This document shows positions 12,824 through 55,813 of a stretch of DNA of 64,000 nucleotides, piece by piece; within the stretch, counting starts at the first letter, position 1, and the number at the start of each line of letters is the position of its first letter. Source of the DNA: Gavia stellata (lineage: Eukaryota; Chordata; Aves; Gaviiformes; Gaviidae). The position numbers and the translations under genes are program-made. The notes under the pieces were generated by a model. It did not search any database. It was not told the origin of the DNA and was given only the letters and a program-made list of their open reading frames with translations. The DNA lies in NCBI RefSeq assembly GCF_030936135.1, contig NC_082637.1, positions 59,240,775 through 59,304,774 of the forward strand, given 5' to 3'.

Positions 12824-13210
12824 GGCGGCCGCGGCGCCGGATGCGAGGCGGGCGGGCGGGCGGCGCCGTCAGCGCAGCGGGCGGGGATGCTGCGCTTCGC
12901 CCGGCAAGCACTGGCTGCGCGTAGCGCGGCGGGAGGCGTATCGGCCGCAGGCGCGCAGGTTTGCTGCTGCCCACGGCCGACGGCCTCGCCGTGCCTCTTG
13001 CCCTTCCGAGAGGGCGAGCGGCGGAGGGGGCTGCCCGCCTCCCACCCCGCCGGAGCTGGGCCCCACGGCGGCAGCGGCGGGTTGAGCCGGGTCGGTGCCG
13101 GGCAGGAAGTGTTGGCGCCGGGCAGGAACTGTTGGCAAGAACTGCGCCTGGCTCCCCGTCCGCATGGGGAGGGGGAGAGGCAGTGCCGGAGAGCTGCACG
13201 GACAGGCAGC
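12430..13210. promoter_or_regulatory. CpG island, TRIM14 promoter and first exon
   Basis: About 780 bp of strongly GC-rich DNA with dense CG dinucleotides surrounds the TRIM14 start codon at 12823. The flanks are AT-rich with few CGs. No TATA box was seen immediately upstream of the ATG. The tandem sequences GGTGCCGGGCAGGAAGTGTTG and GGCGCCGGGCAGGAACTGTTG at about 13095-13135 form an imperfect repeat containing an ETS-like GGAAGT core. The transcription start probably lies in 12830-13200. I saw no clear ISRE, so interferon control cannot be argued from the sequence. Confidence 0.75.
12641..12823 (-). CDS. TRIM14: TRIM14 coding exon 1: start codon and B-box 2
   Basis: The ATG is at 12821-12823 and opens 61 codons that end exactly at a GTGAGC donor, phase 0. 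A B-box 2 zinc-binding pattern is complete: Cys16-x2-His19-x8-Cys28-x2-Cys31-x4-Cys36-x2-Cys39-x5-His45-x2-His48. The core VCALCP resembles human TRIM14. The start was chosen because it is the first ATG in frame ahead of the B-box inside the CpG island, in a GCCGCCATGG-like context. The N-terminus is shorter than in the human protein. The exon is very GC-rich, so long ORFs in the other frames here are composition artefacts. Confidence 0.93.
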
Positions 13211-13559
13211 TGCCTTCGTCTGGAATCTGCGTTGGAAAATTGACTGTTTTGTGGAATTTCAGCTGCGTCGGTGAAGAATGCCCTCAGTTTTATAGCTGAG
13301 CAAAACACTTAATCTGATCCAAAAATGGAACAATTCGTCCTTTTTTGTGTGTGTGAAAAAATAGGAAGAGATTTAAAGCCGAGCATTTTGGTGGAAAGTT
13401 TGAGAGTCAGTATATGTCTTAATACAGGAGGATGTGGAGCTCTGAGGAGCAAGGGCAGTCCCACTGAAAGCAGGTGGAATCTCATGTCTGCCAAAGAGCT
13501 GCAGAGATAATCAGGGATTTAGAAGGACTTTCTCCAAAAGTGCCTTGTATGATCCCATG

Positions 13560-14510
13560 CTAGAGTCATGGAATTATAATGATCGTTAGGGATATCTGGA
13601 GATCATTTGCTCTCACCCCCACACACAGAAAAGCGCTAGTGCCGGCTTTAAAATGAGTAAAGGTGAGGATTTCACAACCTCCTTGGGACCCTGTTCAGGT
13701 ATTTGACCATCCTCACAGTGAAAACTTTTCCTAGTGTCACATCAACATTTTCCTCATTACCACTTGTGCCGTGTTGTTTCACTGTGCCCTTCCAAGGAGA
13801 GTTGTGGCCTCATCTTCTGTATCTACTCCCATAAGGGAGCTGGAGACAGCACTGAGTTCTCTGCTGGAGGCTGAACAAGCCCAGTTCCTGTTTGGACATG
13901 CTGTGCTTCAGCTCCATTAGTGTTTTGGTGGATTCTGCAGGAGGGTTTGCGTAATAGAGTCAATGTGTGTCTTGTCCAGAGAAGTGTGTGGCTGGTCTTC
14001 GTCACCACAAGACCACACTGTTGGAAGATACTTAGCCCAGGACCCTGGTTCCTTTTCTATCAAAGTTGTTCCGCAGCCTGTTAGTGCCCAGCCTTAATTG
14101 TTGCAGAGTTACTTCATGGGTTGGAGAAGCCCAAAGGCCTGTCGTGATCTTTGTGAGGTTCATGCTGGTGCATTTCCACAGCACATCACAGTCCCTCAGA
14201 AGAGTGACCCTGCCTGCCACACTCTGTCTTTCCTCATCCATGCCTCCACCCCTTTCTGGTTTGTAATCACAGCAAACTTGCTGAGGGCATATTCCATCCT
14301 ATTGCCCTGGTTGTTGATAAGAGCACTGGGCTCACCATCAGTCCCTGAGGAATGGCGCTAGTACCCAGCTGCCACCTGGACTTTGTACATCTAATGACAG
14401 CATTTAGTGCCTAGTTGTCCAGGCAGTTTTCCGTCCATTTTCTAGTCTACCTAGCCAAACAACAGTTCATTGGTTTGTCTGTAAGGGCATTAATGAGGCT
14501 CGTGACTTGC
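13560..14510 (-). mobile_element. Old CR1 LINE fragment, reverse orientation
   Basis: The segment reads as a diverged reverse-complement CR1. From left to right it runs from the CR1 3' part (GAGTCATGGAATTATAATGAT, then GGATTTCACAACCTCCTTGG and GTATTTGACCATCCTCACAG) into reverse-transcriptase coding sequence. The latter shows AGCAAACTTGCTGAGGGCAT and, soon after, the antisense of the usual CR1 region around GAGCACTGGGCTCACC. Many indels and stops mean there is no coding capacity. Boundaries are approximate. Confidence 0.75.
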
Positions 14511-16190
14511 AGTGTTAGAATTTGCAGGTTATTAGTACCTAGGGCATTATTTCCCATTTCACATGTGACTTTGCAAATGAACTTACTGAGCTAGACTTTC
14601 TGGACTTTTTAGTGTTTTTAATTGTTTACTTTAGAGGAGAGAGTTACAATACAACTGAATTGTTTGCGTAAACACTAGTGGATGGTCAGGTGCTGATAAA
14701 ATGCACTAAAATCAGATGTACCTTCACCCCAGTACTTTACTGTCTAACACTGTGGGAAAATGCTGCTGCACTGTGGTTGTGAGAGGTTGGAAGAGCAGGA
14801 GGGACTCTGCTTTTTTGCATGCAGCTTCCACATTCATCTTTCTGAAGGGAACCCCATTAAGCTTTCAAAACAGGGTTTAAATGCCTCAGAGTGTGCCTTG
14901 GGCTGTTCTTGGCCAAGAAGAATTATCCTCCAGCACAGGCAGTGGAGAGATGTAGGGTTAAATAAAGAAGAAAACAGGAAGCCGTAATGTTTTCCTGCTT
15001 CAGCACCATCTTCGTAAAAGCCCGTTGGGGAAGAAGGGTGGGGTGGGCTGGTGGGGTCAGGATTGGGCTAAGTCTTCACCTGTTAGTTTTGAGGTGAAAT
15101 GACACTTTCCTTCTCTTGACTTTGGATCTCATAAGCCTTCCGCAAGCTAGGGGTGCAATTCTGCAAAGTTTGTGTGTGGAGCTGGCAGCTTGCAAGGCAC
15201 AGAGACCTGGCTTTGGTTTAGCCACAGCGTCCTCTGTTTCTTTGTATAGAAAATTCCTAATACAAACTCTGACTCCATCTTCATACTTGAGTATAGGGGT
15301 GAAGGGGAGTAGTGAAGTCTGTTTTCTTGTACAATTTACAGGTTCTGGTGAGGATCTGGACTTTTTTGCAGCCATTTACAAAAAAACTGAATCACCACTT
15401 TGGCAAAGACATTGAGGACTGTAATTTGAAATGGCAGTTACACAACATCTGTAGGCATTAAACAGCTTTGAATCCCTGCTACACAAGGAGTGACTGTTAA
15501 ATAAGTCTGAAGCCAAGACTCCTGTAACAAACTGGGGTGCTTTCAGTAGAAGCCACCCTTCCCTCTGGCTTGAGAAGAGAAAGAATTTTTCCTGCAGAAA
15601 TCAGAGTTTATTTTGTTTTGGTTTTCCTCAGTGTTAACCATTTGCAGAGGGATTGTGCAGGGAAGCCCTATTTTACTCTGGGTCAAGCGAACCTTCTGGA
15701 ATCTTTTGCATGTGTCTTTCTATTTTAAGTAATCTGATTTTACAATAGATTAGAAAGTGTCTTAGTAGTGCTACATCAGTTCAATTTTCATGTTGAAGTT
15801 TTATTTTCCTGAAAAACAAAATTTTGAAGTTCCTGATTTTACTGACTCTGAATGCTCTTTGTGTTTTAACGTTTTCATTAAGAAAGTAAATGAAAGTAGG
15901 AATTCTTTTGTGGCTTAATTGCTCACTATTTCATTTGAAAATATGGAAAATCATTCTAGGCTATCAGAAATTTATTCATGTATACATTTCTTGCTAATTT
16001 TTAGCAAAATATACTCTCAAACATATACTTTTCAAAATATACTTTCTGCAGCATTGTGGAAAGATAGTATGTATTAAAGAAGTGTCAGAATTATTTCAAA
16101 CAGACATTATGAAAACTTTGTCTTTCATTGTAGTGTTACTGAGTTGGCTGTGTACTGGAAACCCTTTCAACACATACATTTTAAAACACT
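14510..16190. other. Intergenic DNA with no recognised gene
   Basis: No recognised gene or repeat. A G-rich run at 15027-15056 is annotated separately. ORFs of up to 99 codons on opposite strands overlap at 15076-15415, as expected by chance. Confidence 0.5.
15027..15056 (+). other. Potential G-quadruplex run
   Basis: Five G-runs of 3-4 bases occur in 30 bp (GGGG, GGG, GGGG, GGG, GGGG) with short loops, so an intramolecular quadruplex is possible on the plus strand. No adjacent gene start is visible. Confidence 0.5.
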
Positions 16191-16194
16191 GAAA

Positions 16195-17168
16195 AGTAAT
16201 GTATGCCTGACAAATAGGGATGAAGAAAAAGCAAAGGCATTCAATGCTTTTTATGCTTCAGTCTTTAATACTGACGATAGACCTTGGGCTGCCCGGTCCT
16301 CTAAGTTGGAGGACCACAAGTCTGGGAACAGTGACTTTCCATTTGTGGACACTGAAATTGTAAGGCACCAGTTGTATCAGTTGAATGTTCACAAGTCCAT
16401 GGGGCCAGATGGGATTCATCCCAGAGCACTGAAGGAGCTAGTGGATGTTACAGCAGGCCCCCTCTCAATCATCTACCAAAGGTTGGGAGTCTGGCGAGGT
16501 TCCCACTGACTGGAAGCTGGCCAACATTATCCCAATTTACAAGAAGGGCATGAGGAAACTACAGACCTGTTAGTCTAACCTCAGTACCTGGAAAAAATAC
16601 GGAGAAGATTATACTGGATGCCATTGAAAGGCATTTAAAGGACACTGCAATCATCAGGCACAGTGAATACAGGTTCACAAAGGGAAAGTCCTGTTCAATT
16701 AATTTGATATCCTTCTAGGATAAGGTCATCCACCTAGTAGATGAAGGGAAGGTGGTAGATGTAGTTTTTCTGGATTTTTTTTTTTTTAGTGAGGCTTTTG
16801 ATACTGTCCCTCACAGCATCCCTCTGGACAAGTTGTCCAACTGTGAGATGAACAGATACACGGTGTGCTGGGTGAAGAACTGCCTGAACAGCAGGGCTCA
16901 AAGGGCTGTACTGAATGGGGCTACGTCTGGCTCGTGACCAGTCACCCACAGTGTTCCTTAGGGCCCAGTTCTAGGGCCAGTTCTGTTCAATATTTTTAAC
17001 AATGATCTGGAGACAGGAATTGAATGAACCATTAGCAAATTTGCTGACGATACTAAACTGGGAGGTGCTGTTGACTCTCTTTAGGAACAAGAGGCCTTGC
17101 AGAGGGATCTAGATAGTGTGGAGCATTGGGCAATCATCAATGTCATGAAATTTAACAAGAACAAGTGG
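16195..17168 (+). mobile_element. CR1 LINE fragment, reverse-transcriptase part, truncated at both ends
   Basis: Translation shows degraded CR1 ORF2. EEKAKAFNAFYASVFN precedes the RT domain, KSMGPDGIHPRALKEL is the classic CR1 motif, and DVVFLDFFFFSEAFDTVPHS is the RT region that normally reads DFSKAFDTV. Later nucleotides match the conserved CR1 FNIFINDL and FADDTKLGG regions. Frameshifts and stops break it at least three times, and a poly-T run (16778-16788) disrupts the SKAFDTV region. It stops abruptly near 17168 at the motif MKFNKNK, before the C-terminal part and 3'UTR seen in the copy at 23050. It is non-functional. Confidence 0.88.
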
Positions 17169-20100
17169 AGTGAGACACCGAGTGATCTGAACAGGCACCC
17201 CATGTCGTTACCCTATCATGTGGGGCTCTGCAGAGCAGTCCCAGGGAGCTATCAGAGCATCACAGCTGCTCTGGCACCCTCAGCTGAGATCCTCCACACA
17301 CCCCAGCTTGTACAGTGGCACATCTGCTTCAGCAAGCATCGCAGGCACCAGCCCTGCTCAGAGGGAGCCTGCAGCCAGTTTTCACAAGCCCAAGCTGGAC
17401 CTGTCTGGCCTCACTGTATCTTTCCTTTACAGTGCTTTTGCCTGGGGCCGTACAGCCTTCTCATCCAGCAACAACCCCTGCTCTTGCCAGGGTCATCCTG
17501 CAAGTTGAAGGCCCTTGGCTGTAGCCTTGAGACACACCTTTGGATGATGCTCGTCTTGGCCTACTGTATAAATACAGCAGTCTGTATAAATGCCAGTGAC
17601 ACACCAGAGCTTGGGGAAAAGAGCAGATACTCGCGTCAGTTCCGGCTTCCCTTGTCAAAGAGCTCTCAAGACTGGCCATCTCAGCCTCAGAGACCAAAAC
17701 CCACCAAAGACTATGGCCATCAGAGCCAACAATGCAGCAACAGCCTCATGGTATTATATACCTATACCTTGAGTAGTATGTTTGATTAATGCATGGATTT
17801 AGCTGTTACTGCTACATAAATAATCCTGCTTTTTAAAAATAGGTACAATCACCCTTTTCAGGAGACTAGCCACAGCACAACATTTGCACAGTATCCTTAG
17901 AAGAACTATCATTTCATATGCGGTTCAGCCAAAGACAATTACTTTCAAATCAAGAAGGAGATTTTTGTAGTTCACTCTATAAAAACAGACGACTGTACCT
18001 GTATAGAGAAAGAAAATGCCCTGCTCCCTTTGGTCATGGTTAGAACAGTCCACTGCCGTGTCTCTTTCCAGGTAAGAGAGGTTAAGGAGGCTGTGACTTT
18101 TGCAAAGCCATAGTCCCTCCTAAACAAAAAAATTTATCCATGGGAAGATGCTTTCACTGGGCAGGTCTAGCTCACCAAAGCAATCTGTGTGCTCTTGCTC
18201 CTCCAATGTCAGCAAGATAAAAAATAACAGCCACATTTTTTACAGGGAGGAAACAAGCTGGACTGTGAAGCAAATGTGAAGAAATGTATTAGGTACTACA
18301 CACAATGTTCCAAGATGAAAACACATTCTCCCATGGTTGCTAGCTTATGACACCGAGCCACACCACAGCCCATGCAGCCTTGCAATGGCTCAGGGGATAC
18401 TCCTTTCACAGAGAGGAGAGGGATTCTCTAGTGTGTGGTGTTCTGAGTCCCAGACAGTATATAGGCTGCATATCCAGCATGGAGATGCTCAGATCAAGCA
18501 GGACTGATTTCATGTAGTTTGACTGGGAGAAGACAGCTAGGAAGAGGCAGCAAGTTTCAATGTATGCACATAGTCTGGATATGCAGCTGGGAGAGGGATT
18601 GCCACTTAGGGCTAGGAAATGTAGAATTTCTGTTTGGCGTTGTTATCTAGGTATTTCATGTGCCCACTCTCCCTATCTTGTACTGACTTCATTTTGTTCT
18701 TCTCTTCCTTTTATTATTGGGCTTCAGCCACAGATCCTTTCTGCAACATGTTCCGTTTGCTACAGACAACCCTGTAACTAGCAATAAGGGGAAGATACTT
18801 ATTTTTTTCTGGACTATCTTTTCCCGTCTACCTCTATTTATGACAACATTATGATTTCACTTTCTATTTTTCTACTTTGCTTGTCTACCAGGTTGTTGAT
18901 GCATCTATTGCAACAACACCGTCCTGGGCCAGCCCAGCAAAGGTAGCACTGAAATCCACGTGCATTCACTAGGAACTGAGATTTTCTGAGCAGGTGTTCT
19001 CTGTATCCTCTGCCCTTTGCTTATCCATGATACTCTGCTGTTTATGTGTTCTTTGTATACTTGCTGAACACTGCCAATTGCAGAGCAGGTGCTTCTTTCC
19101 TGAGTAACAGATGGTTGTCTTTCAAGTACAGCAGCTGGAGTTGCTACCCAAAAGACACATTATACATCTCCCCAGAAAATTTCCAGGGAAATGGAAATTG
19201 CCCCACTAAGCTGTGGTAGGTAACAACCCACAGAGCAGCTTTTGGGAAGAGGAGTCTAGAAATAGTAGCAGGCATGTAGGTACTGTTTACCTACCACCTG
19301 AGGTGTAAGATGTTGTAAAAGACCATGTAATAATAGCAGCCACAGCTGCATATACTTAGGTCAGCCATACAGAGGAACAGTTCCCTGTTTCACCAAGTAA
19401 GGTCAGGATGTAAACTCCTCCCTTGCTTCTATTCAAACACAAACCATTACATCTACATCTTAATCTGCCGTAATTCAGACGCCCTGTCAGTGAAATAATG
19501 TACATGTACAATTCACATGGAAACTGCCCTTTCAAATGAAATATCCTCCTACACAACACTTCCTTTCTCACAGAGTGTGGCTTCCATGGATATTGGTACC
19601 TTTGGGGCAAAATGGATGATACCAAGCAAGACACTCTCCCTGTTTGATCAGTGTGCCTTACACAGTCCATCTGCTGTCAACATTTGCATTCTGTTGTTGC
19701 CGCAGTGACACTGTCCCTCTGCACAGTCCCATCCGAGGAGAAAAGCACTCCCAGTCTCATTCATCTAATAGCAATGCCAGGACCAGTAATATCTCTGGGG
19801 TGGAAGGATATTACCTAATGTCATGGCTGTGCCACAGAGCTACAGCAGGTCTGTAAAAGATTCAACCTTCTGCAACATTAGTAGCATGCATGAACGTTGT
19901 GTAGGTCTCTAAGAAACAGCTTTGAGATGGCAATCATCTCACCAGGTTTCTCCCAGTCTACCAGCAGTACCATCTGGAAGCAAGGCAGAGCTGTCTGCAC
20001 AGCTCTAGTCACAAGGAGAGGAATTTGGCAGCAATATTGGCCTTAACTGTGTCTGCTCTGTGCTCTCATTGCCACAACAGCCAGGAAATTGGTTCAGCTT

Positions 20101-21270
20101 GCCGATAACCTGTAACCCCTGCCACTACTGAGAAAGCAGCACACCATGTTGGGAGGGGGAGAGACAAAGGGGAGGGGGAGGAATGGGAGTATGTAGAACT
20201 CTGCTGTTGAAGGTTTTGTGTTGTGAAACTGCAGCTCTGAGACACAGCCAGATGGACAGTGAGGTGAAGGGAATGTCCTCTCCATCACCCCGGAAGATAT
20301 TAGCTGTGGAATTGTTACCATCTGTCCAGCTAGTGCAGTTCCTAGGGAGGCTAGAAGCCTTCCACTGGTTGAGGCATTTTGCCTCATCCAACGGACACAG
20401 CACAGCAGAGGCTTGGTGTATTTGTGTGCAGTCTTCTCAGCCATCTTTGGCTCATTTTTCTTTCTCCAGGTCCTAAAACAAGATCAAAATGGAAGTGTAT
20501 CTTCCCATTTCCCCTCTCCTACAGAGCCATCTACCTAATAGTCCATGAACTGAGTGCAGAAATTCCAGCAACCAAGCTGTCATGTATCAGCATCAGACCC
20601 AGCTATGTTTCTAAAGCTCAGAGACACTGTGATCTAAGACACTTGATGCTGAGGTTCCCCTTGGCATCAGTTCCTGCAACATCCATCAGAAGCAAAATTA
20701 CGGGCTCACTTTGGAGCAATCAACTGCAAAATCCCACTTCTGAGGCAATCCCCAGGAAGGCAGGCAGCCCAGGGGTGTTTGGTACACATGGATTCCCAAC
20801 GAATATCCTGCCAGCACCAACTGAGCTCATGACAACACCCAGGACCCCAATTTGACTGGGTTCAGGCATTCCTCAGCACAGTCCTCCATGACAAATGTCC
20901 TGGGAGATACCCCACGAAGCTCCTTCTATCTCACTGTTTCTCTCCATAGATTTGACGCAGGTGCTTTAAGGCAAAAAAAGGAGAATACACTCAAAACTAT
21001 GCTTCCCCAAATCCTACCAGCTTCTTGCACATAAGAGCAGCAGCAGCAAATGTAAAAGCAACACCAATACAGAAGATCATCCTAGTTTCAGTTTGGAGGC
21101 ATTCTAGCAAAACTATTCAAATGGCAGTGTTATTACAGATAAAAGAATATACCAAATCATACAGACAAACCAGTTTGACATAGCGGGTAATACAGCTGAT
21201 CTAATTCTGCTTTCCCAAGGCCACACCAGCAGACACTACTATGACTCCAGGATGGATTGAAATCAGTGAG
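17169..21270. other. Unexplained intergenic segment
   Basis: About 4.1 kb with no recognised gene or repeat family. It has a higher GC content than the RNF38 introns and contains two longer ORFs: 17097-17789 (230 codons, entering from CR1) and 20379-20855 (158 codons). Neither resembles a family I know, and both have low-complexity Ser/Pro-rich character. A G-rich tract lies at 20151-20187. Confidence 0.5.
20151..20187 (+). other. Purine-rich potential G-quadruplex tract
   Basis: Runs GGG, GGGGG, GGGG, GGGGG and GGG are separated by short purine spacers in 37 bp. The tract is an almost pure purine strand, so it could form either a quadruplex or a triplex. No gene start is recognised beside it. 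Confidence 0.5.
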
Positions 21271-21430
21271 TGGTGCTACTTGAGGTTTATTGCTTCTTTT
21301 CTTCGTGAAGCTATGTTGGCTGTCTCTAATCCTGTTATCCACATGTTTTGATTTAACTTCCAGGAGGATCTGTTCTATCACCTTACTGGGCATGGAGGTG
21401 AAGCTGATGAAGGAACTCTGTGCAGGAAGA
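21270..21430 (-). mobile_element. Short old CR1 fragment, reverse orientation
   Basis: Contains GAAGCTATGTTGGCTGTCTC, then TTCCAGGAGGATCTGTTCTA and ACTGGGCATGGAGGTGAAGC. These are antisense CR1 reverse-transcriptase sequences (GEAMLT-region and downstream) seen widely in bird genomes. It is about 160 bp, diverged, with no coding capacity. Confidence 0.6.
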
Positions 21431-23045
21431 ATGGAGCATATACTCCACCCTGTGGGACCAGAAGGGCAATCTTTCCTCCTTTCTACAGCTTCCTTCTACA
21501 ATCCCACCACCAGTTGCCTCTCTGCCCTCTGATGGCGCCTCTGTGTAACTTGATGCTGGCAGATACCAGAAAGCTGGTCTTAAACTACAGAAGGGAGACT
21601 TAAGCTTGTTTGCTTAGGAAAGTTTATAGCATTCTTGAATACTCCTCCCCAAACTCATAGTTAAAACAGAAAGGTAAAAAGCCAGCAAGTGGGCTGATAC
21701 TAAAAGCAAGAAGCCCCCAGAGAAATCAACACTTGAGATCTACCAATGTTACTAAGTAATTACTGCCCATAGTTTGATATAGAAAGTTCTTGATGAAACC
21801 TTGCAGGGTACCCCAGTGTCCAACTTTGATAACAACGAGACAGGCTGCTAGATAGCACCTATTTTTGCTGACCTTGCTACAAGAGGATTGGACAAACAGA
21901 TGTTACAACCCAAGTTAAAAATTCCGCTTTGACAATGGTGTTGAGCAGCAAGGCTGCAAAAGAATACATAGATGACATGGAGTATATAGTATTTTTCAAA
22001 TAGACACATACTTGCTCAGCCTACTACCCTAGGAGTTCAGTAGCTGCATGGATGAGATAGCAAATAGTAGCTTCCGATCAGTGCTTTCCTGCTTATTACA
22101 TCTGCAAAGACAGTAAGACTAGACTCGTGGTGGTTACTGAGGCCACAAGCTGGCCAGCTTGCAAGAAGTGGAGAGATTGCTTCCAACAAAGTACTGTATG
22201 AAGATATCCTAGGGAAACAAAACGTAAGTTCATAAACACTATGTTTGCAAGGAACAGAGATCTATATGTATTCCAAGGAAGCAAGAAGAGAGATGTGGGG
22301 GAATAAGGGAAGAAGGGAACTTCATTGCTGGCCAAAATTAAGGACAACTGCTGGGTTACAAGGTACATGCTACTTACGGATTTATAGAATGGCTGGAGTT
22401 TGGCTTAGTATTTGTTTCAAGATTCAGGGATTTAGATTTTGAAACTGGTTGTGTTGGGGACAGCAAAAGAGCAGTATACTCAACAGGGAACAAAGGCAGA
22501 AAATCTACAGATTTGTCAGTAAGACTGGCAAAGCAAACAGACTTGGCTCTTTGCCTACCAGTTGACAAGTATGTTTTCTGAGCCTTACTTCCTCATGCAG
22601 AATGTTCCAGTCAAACAGTCAAACATCATCCTTTCTTTTGCATGGAAAGATACAGCAGGAAGCTGCCTAGGGATCAGCTGTCTTTTTGCCAAAGGTCTTC
22701 CTGTTGCACAAACACTGTGATATACTACAAAACATGTCCCTGCTACAGTGCAAACTGTGCAGTCTGTACACATAGTGCACGGCAAATTTACATGAACTCT
22801 GCTGCAAAAAAGATTAGTTTTCTGTTGCTGGGGGCACTGCCTAATTCAGCACAGCTCACATGAATTACAGATTTGGCTGCTGCCTGGGTATAACCTGGTG
22901 CTCAGAATCATACATAGGTTGGTGCTGCACCTCAGAAGTTGTTTGCAGTACATACACATTTGCTGGTGCTCACAAGGAATAGCAGCCAGAGGGAAATGGA
23001 CAAAATCCTGGTGCAGAGGTTGGTGCTAAGCTTATGTCAGCTTTG
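21431..23045. other. Intergenic DNA with no recognised gene
   Basis: Single-copy-looking DNA between two CR1 fragments. Nothing recognised on either strand. Confidence 0.5.
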
Positions 23046-23047
23046 CT

Positions 23048-24038
23048 TAGGTTCATCTTGTCACTAGTGGGGTTCTGCAGGGCTCAATTTTAGGGCCAGT
23101 GCTCTTTAATGTTTTTATAAATGATCTGGATGCAGGAGTCGGAATACACATTGAGTTTGACGATGACATTAAATTAGGATCTGCAGACTCCCTCGAGGGT
23201 AGAGAGGCCTTACAGAGAGATCTGGATAGACTAGAGACCTGGGCAATCACCAACTGTATGAAATTTAACAAAAGCCAAGTGCCAGATTCTCCACCTGGGA
23301 TGGGGTAATCCTGGTTATACGTACAAACTGGGGGACAGGAGGCTAGAGAGCAGCCCCACGGAAAGAGATCTGGGGGTTTGGGTTGACGACAAGTTGAATA
23401 TGAGTCAGCAGTGTGCCCTGGCAGCCAAAAGGGCCTATTGTGTCCTGGGGTGCATCAAGCACAGCATAGCTAGCCAGTCAAGGGAGGTGATTGTCCCACT
23501 CTACACTGCACTGGTGTGGCCTCACCTCGAGTACTGTGTGCAGTTTTGAATGCCTCAATATAAGAAGGACATCAAACTATTAGAGTGTGTCCAGAGAAGG
23601 GCAACCAAGATGGTGAAAGGTCTCAAGGGCAAGACTTAGGAGGAGCAGCTGAGGTCACTTGGTTTGTTCAGCTTGGAGAAGAGAAGGCTGAGGGGTGACC
23701 TCATCGCAGTCTACAACTTCTTCAAGAGGGGCAGCAGAGGGGGAGGTACTGATCTCCTCTCTCTGGTGACCAGTGATAGGACACAAGGAAATTGTATGAA
23801 GCTGCGTCAGGGGAAGTTCAGATTGGATGTTAGGAAAAGGTTCTTCACTGAGAGGGTGGTGGGTTACTGGAGCAGGCTCCCCAGGGAAGTGGTCATGGCA
23901 CCAAGCCTGTCAGAGTTCAAGGAGCGCCTGGACAATGCTTTTAGTTGTATGGTTTCGTTTCAGGTAGTCCTGCGAGGAGCAGGGAGTTAGACTTGATGAT
24001 CCTTATGGGTCCCTTCCAACTCGAGATATTCTATGATC
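23048..24038 (+). mobile_element. CR1 LINE, 5'-truncated copy with 3' end
   Basis: Starts in the RT domain (GGGGTTCTGCAGGGCTCAAT, then [13 protein letters not shown]) and runs through the conserved C-terminal part ([37 protein letters not shown]). It ends in the CR1 3' signature CCCTTCCAACTCGAGATATT followed by CTATGAT. Stops and frameshifts break the reading frame, for example FERMPQYKKD is interrupted at about 23548 and another stop falls at 23638. It is less diverged than the copy at 16195. It overlaps that copy in consensus coordinates, so the two are separate insertions. It lies downstream of RNF38, in opposite orientation. Confidence 0.92.
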
Positions 24039-24889
24039 TTTACCAGGAAGCCCTGCTCTACTCTCAGGGCCTTGCTGGTACAGGCTCTAAGCCAGCCACC
24101 AGTACTTCTAAGTTACCTTATCACTACTTAAGCTGGGCAGCCCAGTACCTTAGCTTTGCAAGTATTACTGGCAGTACTGTCCATTTTAAACTGTAATTAA
24201 TAATTAACATGTGCTGTATGAAAGAGGGCAAACTAATTATAAATCCAAAAGACATGTATATGAATCTTTGCCTAAGGAGTACCAAGAACATCTGCTATTG
24301 ATGAAGCTATTAAATGCCTTCTGTAAATGAAAACCTTTTAAGTAATTACATCTGTCAACTTAGTTTATATAATCTCATTAAAACCAAAACCAAACAATTT
24401 TTTTTTTTTTTTTTATTTCACCACCAGCTTCTTGTGTGACTCTGGCTAATCGAACTGCTTATAATTCAGTTTCATCCTTAACTCAGGATGTATTTTTTAC
24501 CACTGTTAGAGCACTGCAAAGTGTAACACATCTTCAGCTGACACACAGTACAAATAGTATGTCTAAGGAGCACCTCCATCCCTGCAAATTTTCCTTTGAC
24601 TAAGTATCATCTTTAGGAAGCTGATCTTTTAGGCAAGGCTTTGAGTTCTATGAATTATAATTATTTTACACTTTCAAAAATATGATACAGCATTTCATAT
24701 AATTTTCTTACGATCTCTCGAAGTAGATGAAAAAGTCTGTCATACACTATAATTAAGGTGGCAAAACTTCCCCCTACAACACAAGCATCTATTGCCAATA
24801 TCTAGAGTTGAATGATCACGCACAGAAATATGCAGAGTAATGAAAGGAAACAATGCACCTCTTTTGAAGAGAAAGAACAGGACAAAATT
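24039..24889. other. Intergenic DNA downstream of RNF38
   Basis: AT-rich, with a run of 17 T at 24398-24414. No gene recognised. It could include distal 3'UTR of RNF38 if a later poly(A) site is used. Confidence 0.45.

Positions 24890-55813
<30,924 letters not shown>

Noticed and set aside
12373..13308. Seven overlapping long ORFs (up to 258 codons) on both strands
   Set aside because: They lie in the CpG island, where high GC removes stop codons in all frames. Only the TRIM14 exon-1 frame has a recognisable domain and a splice donor.
16752..16937. Hydrophobic FLDFFFFSEAF stretch as a membrane protein
   Set aside because: It is the CR1 DFSKAFDTV region with an expanded poly-T run.
16195..24038. 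The CR1 pieces at 16195-17168 and 23048-24038 as one element split by a 5.9-kb insertion
   Set aside because: They overlap by about 230 bp in the RT region (both contain the FNIFxNDL/F-DDxKLG segment), so they must be two separate insertions.
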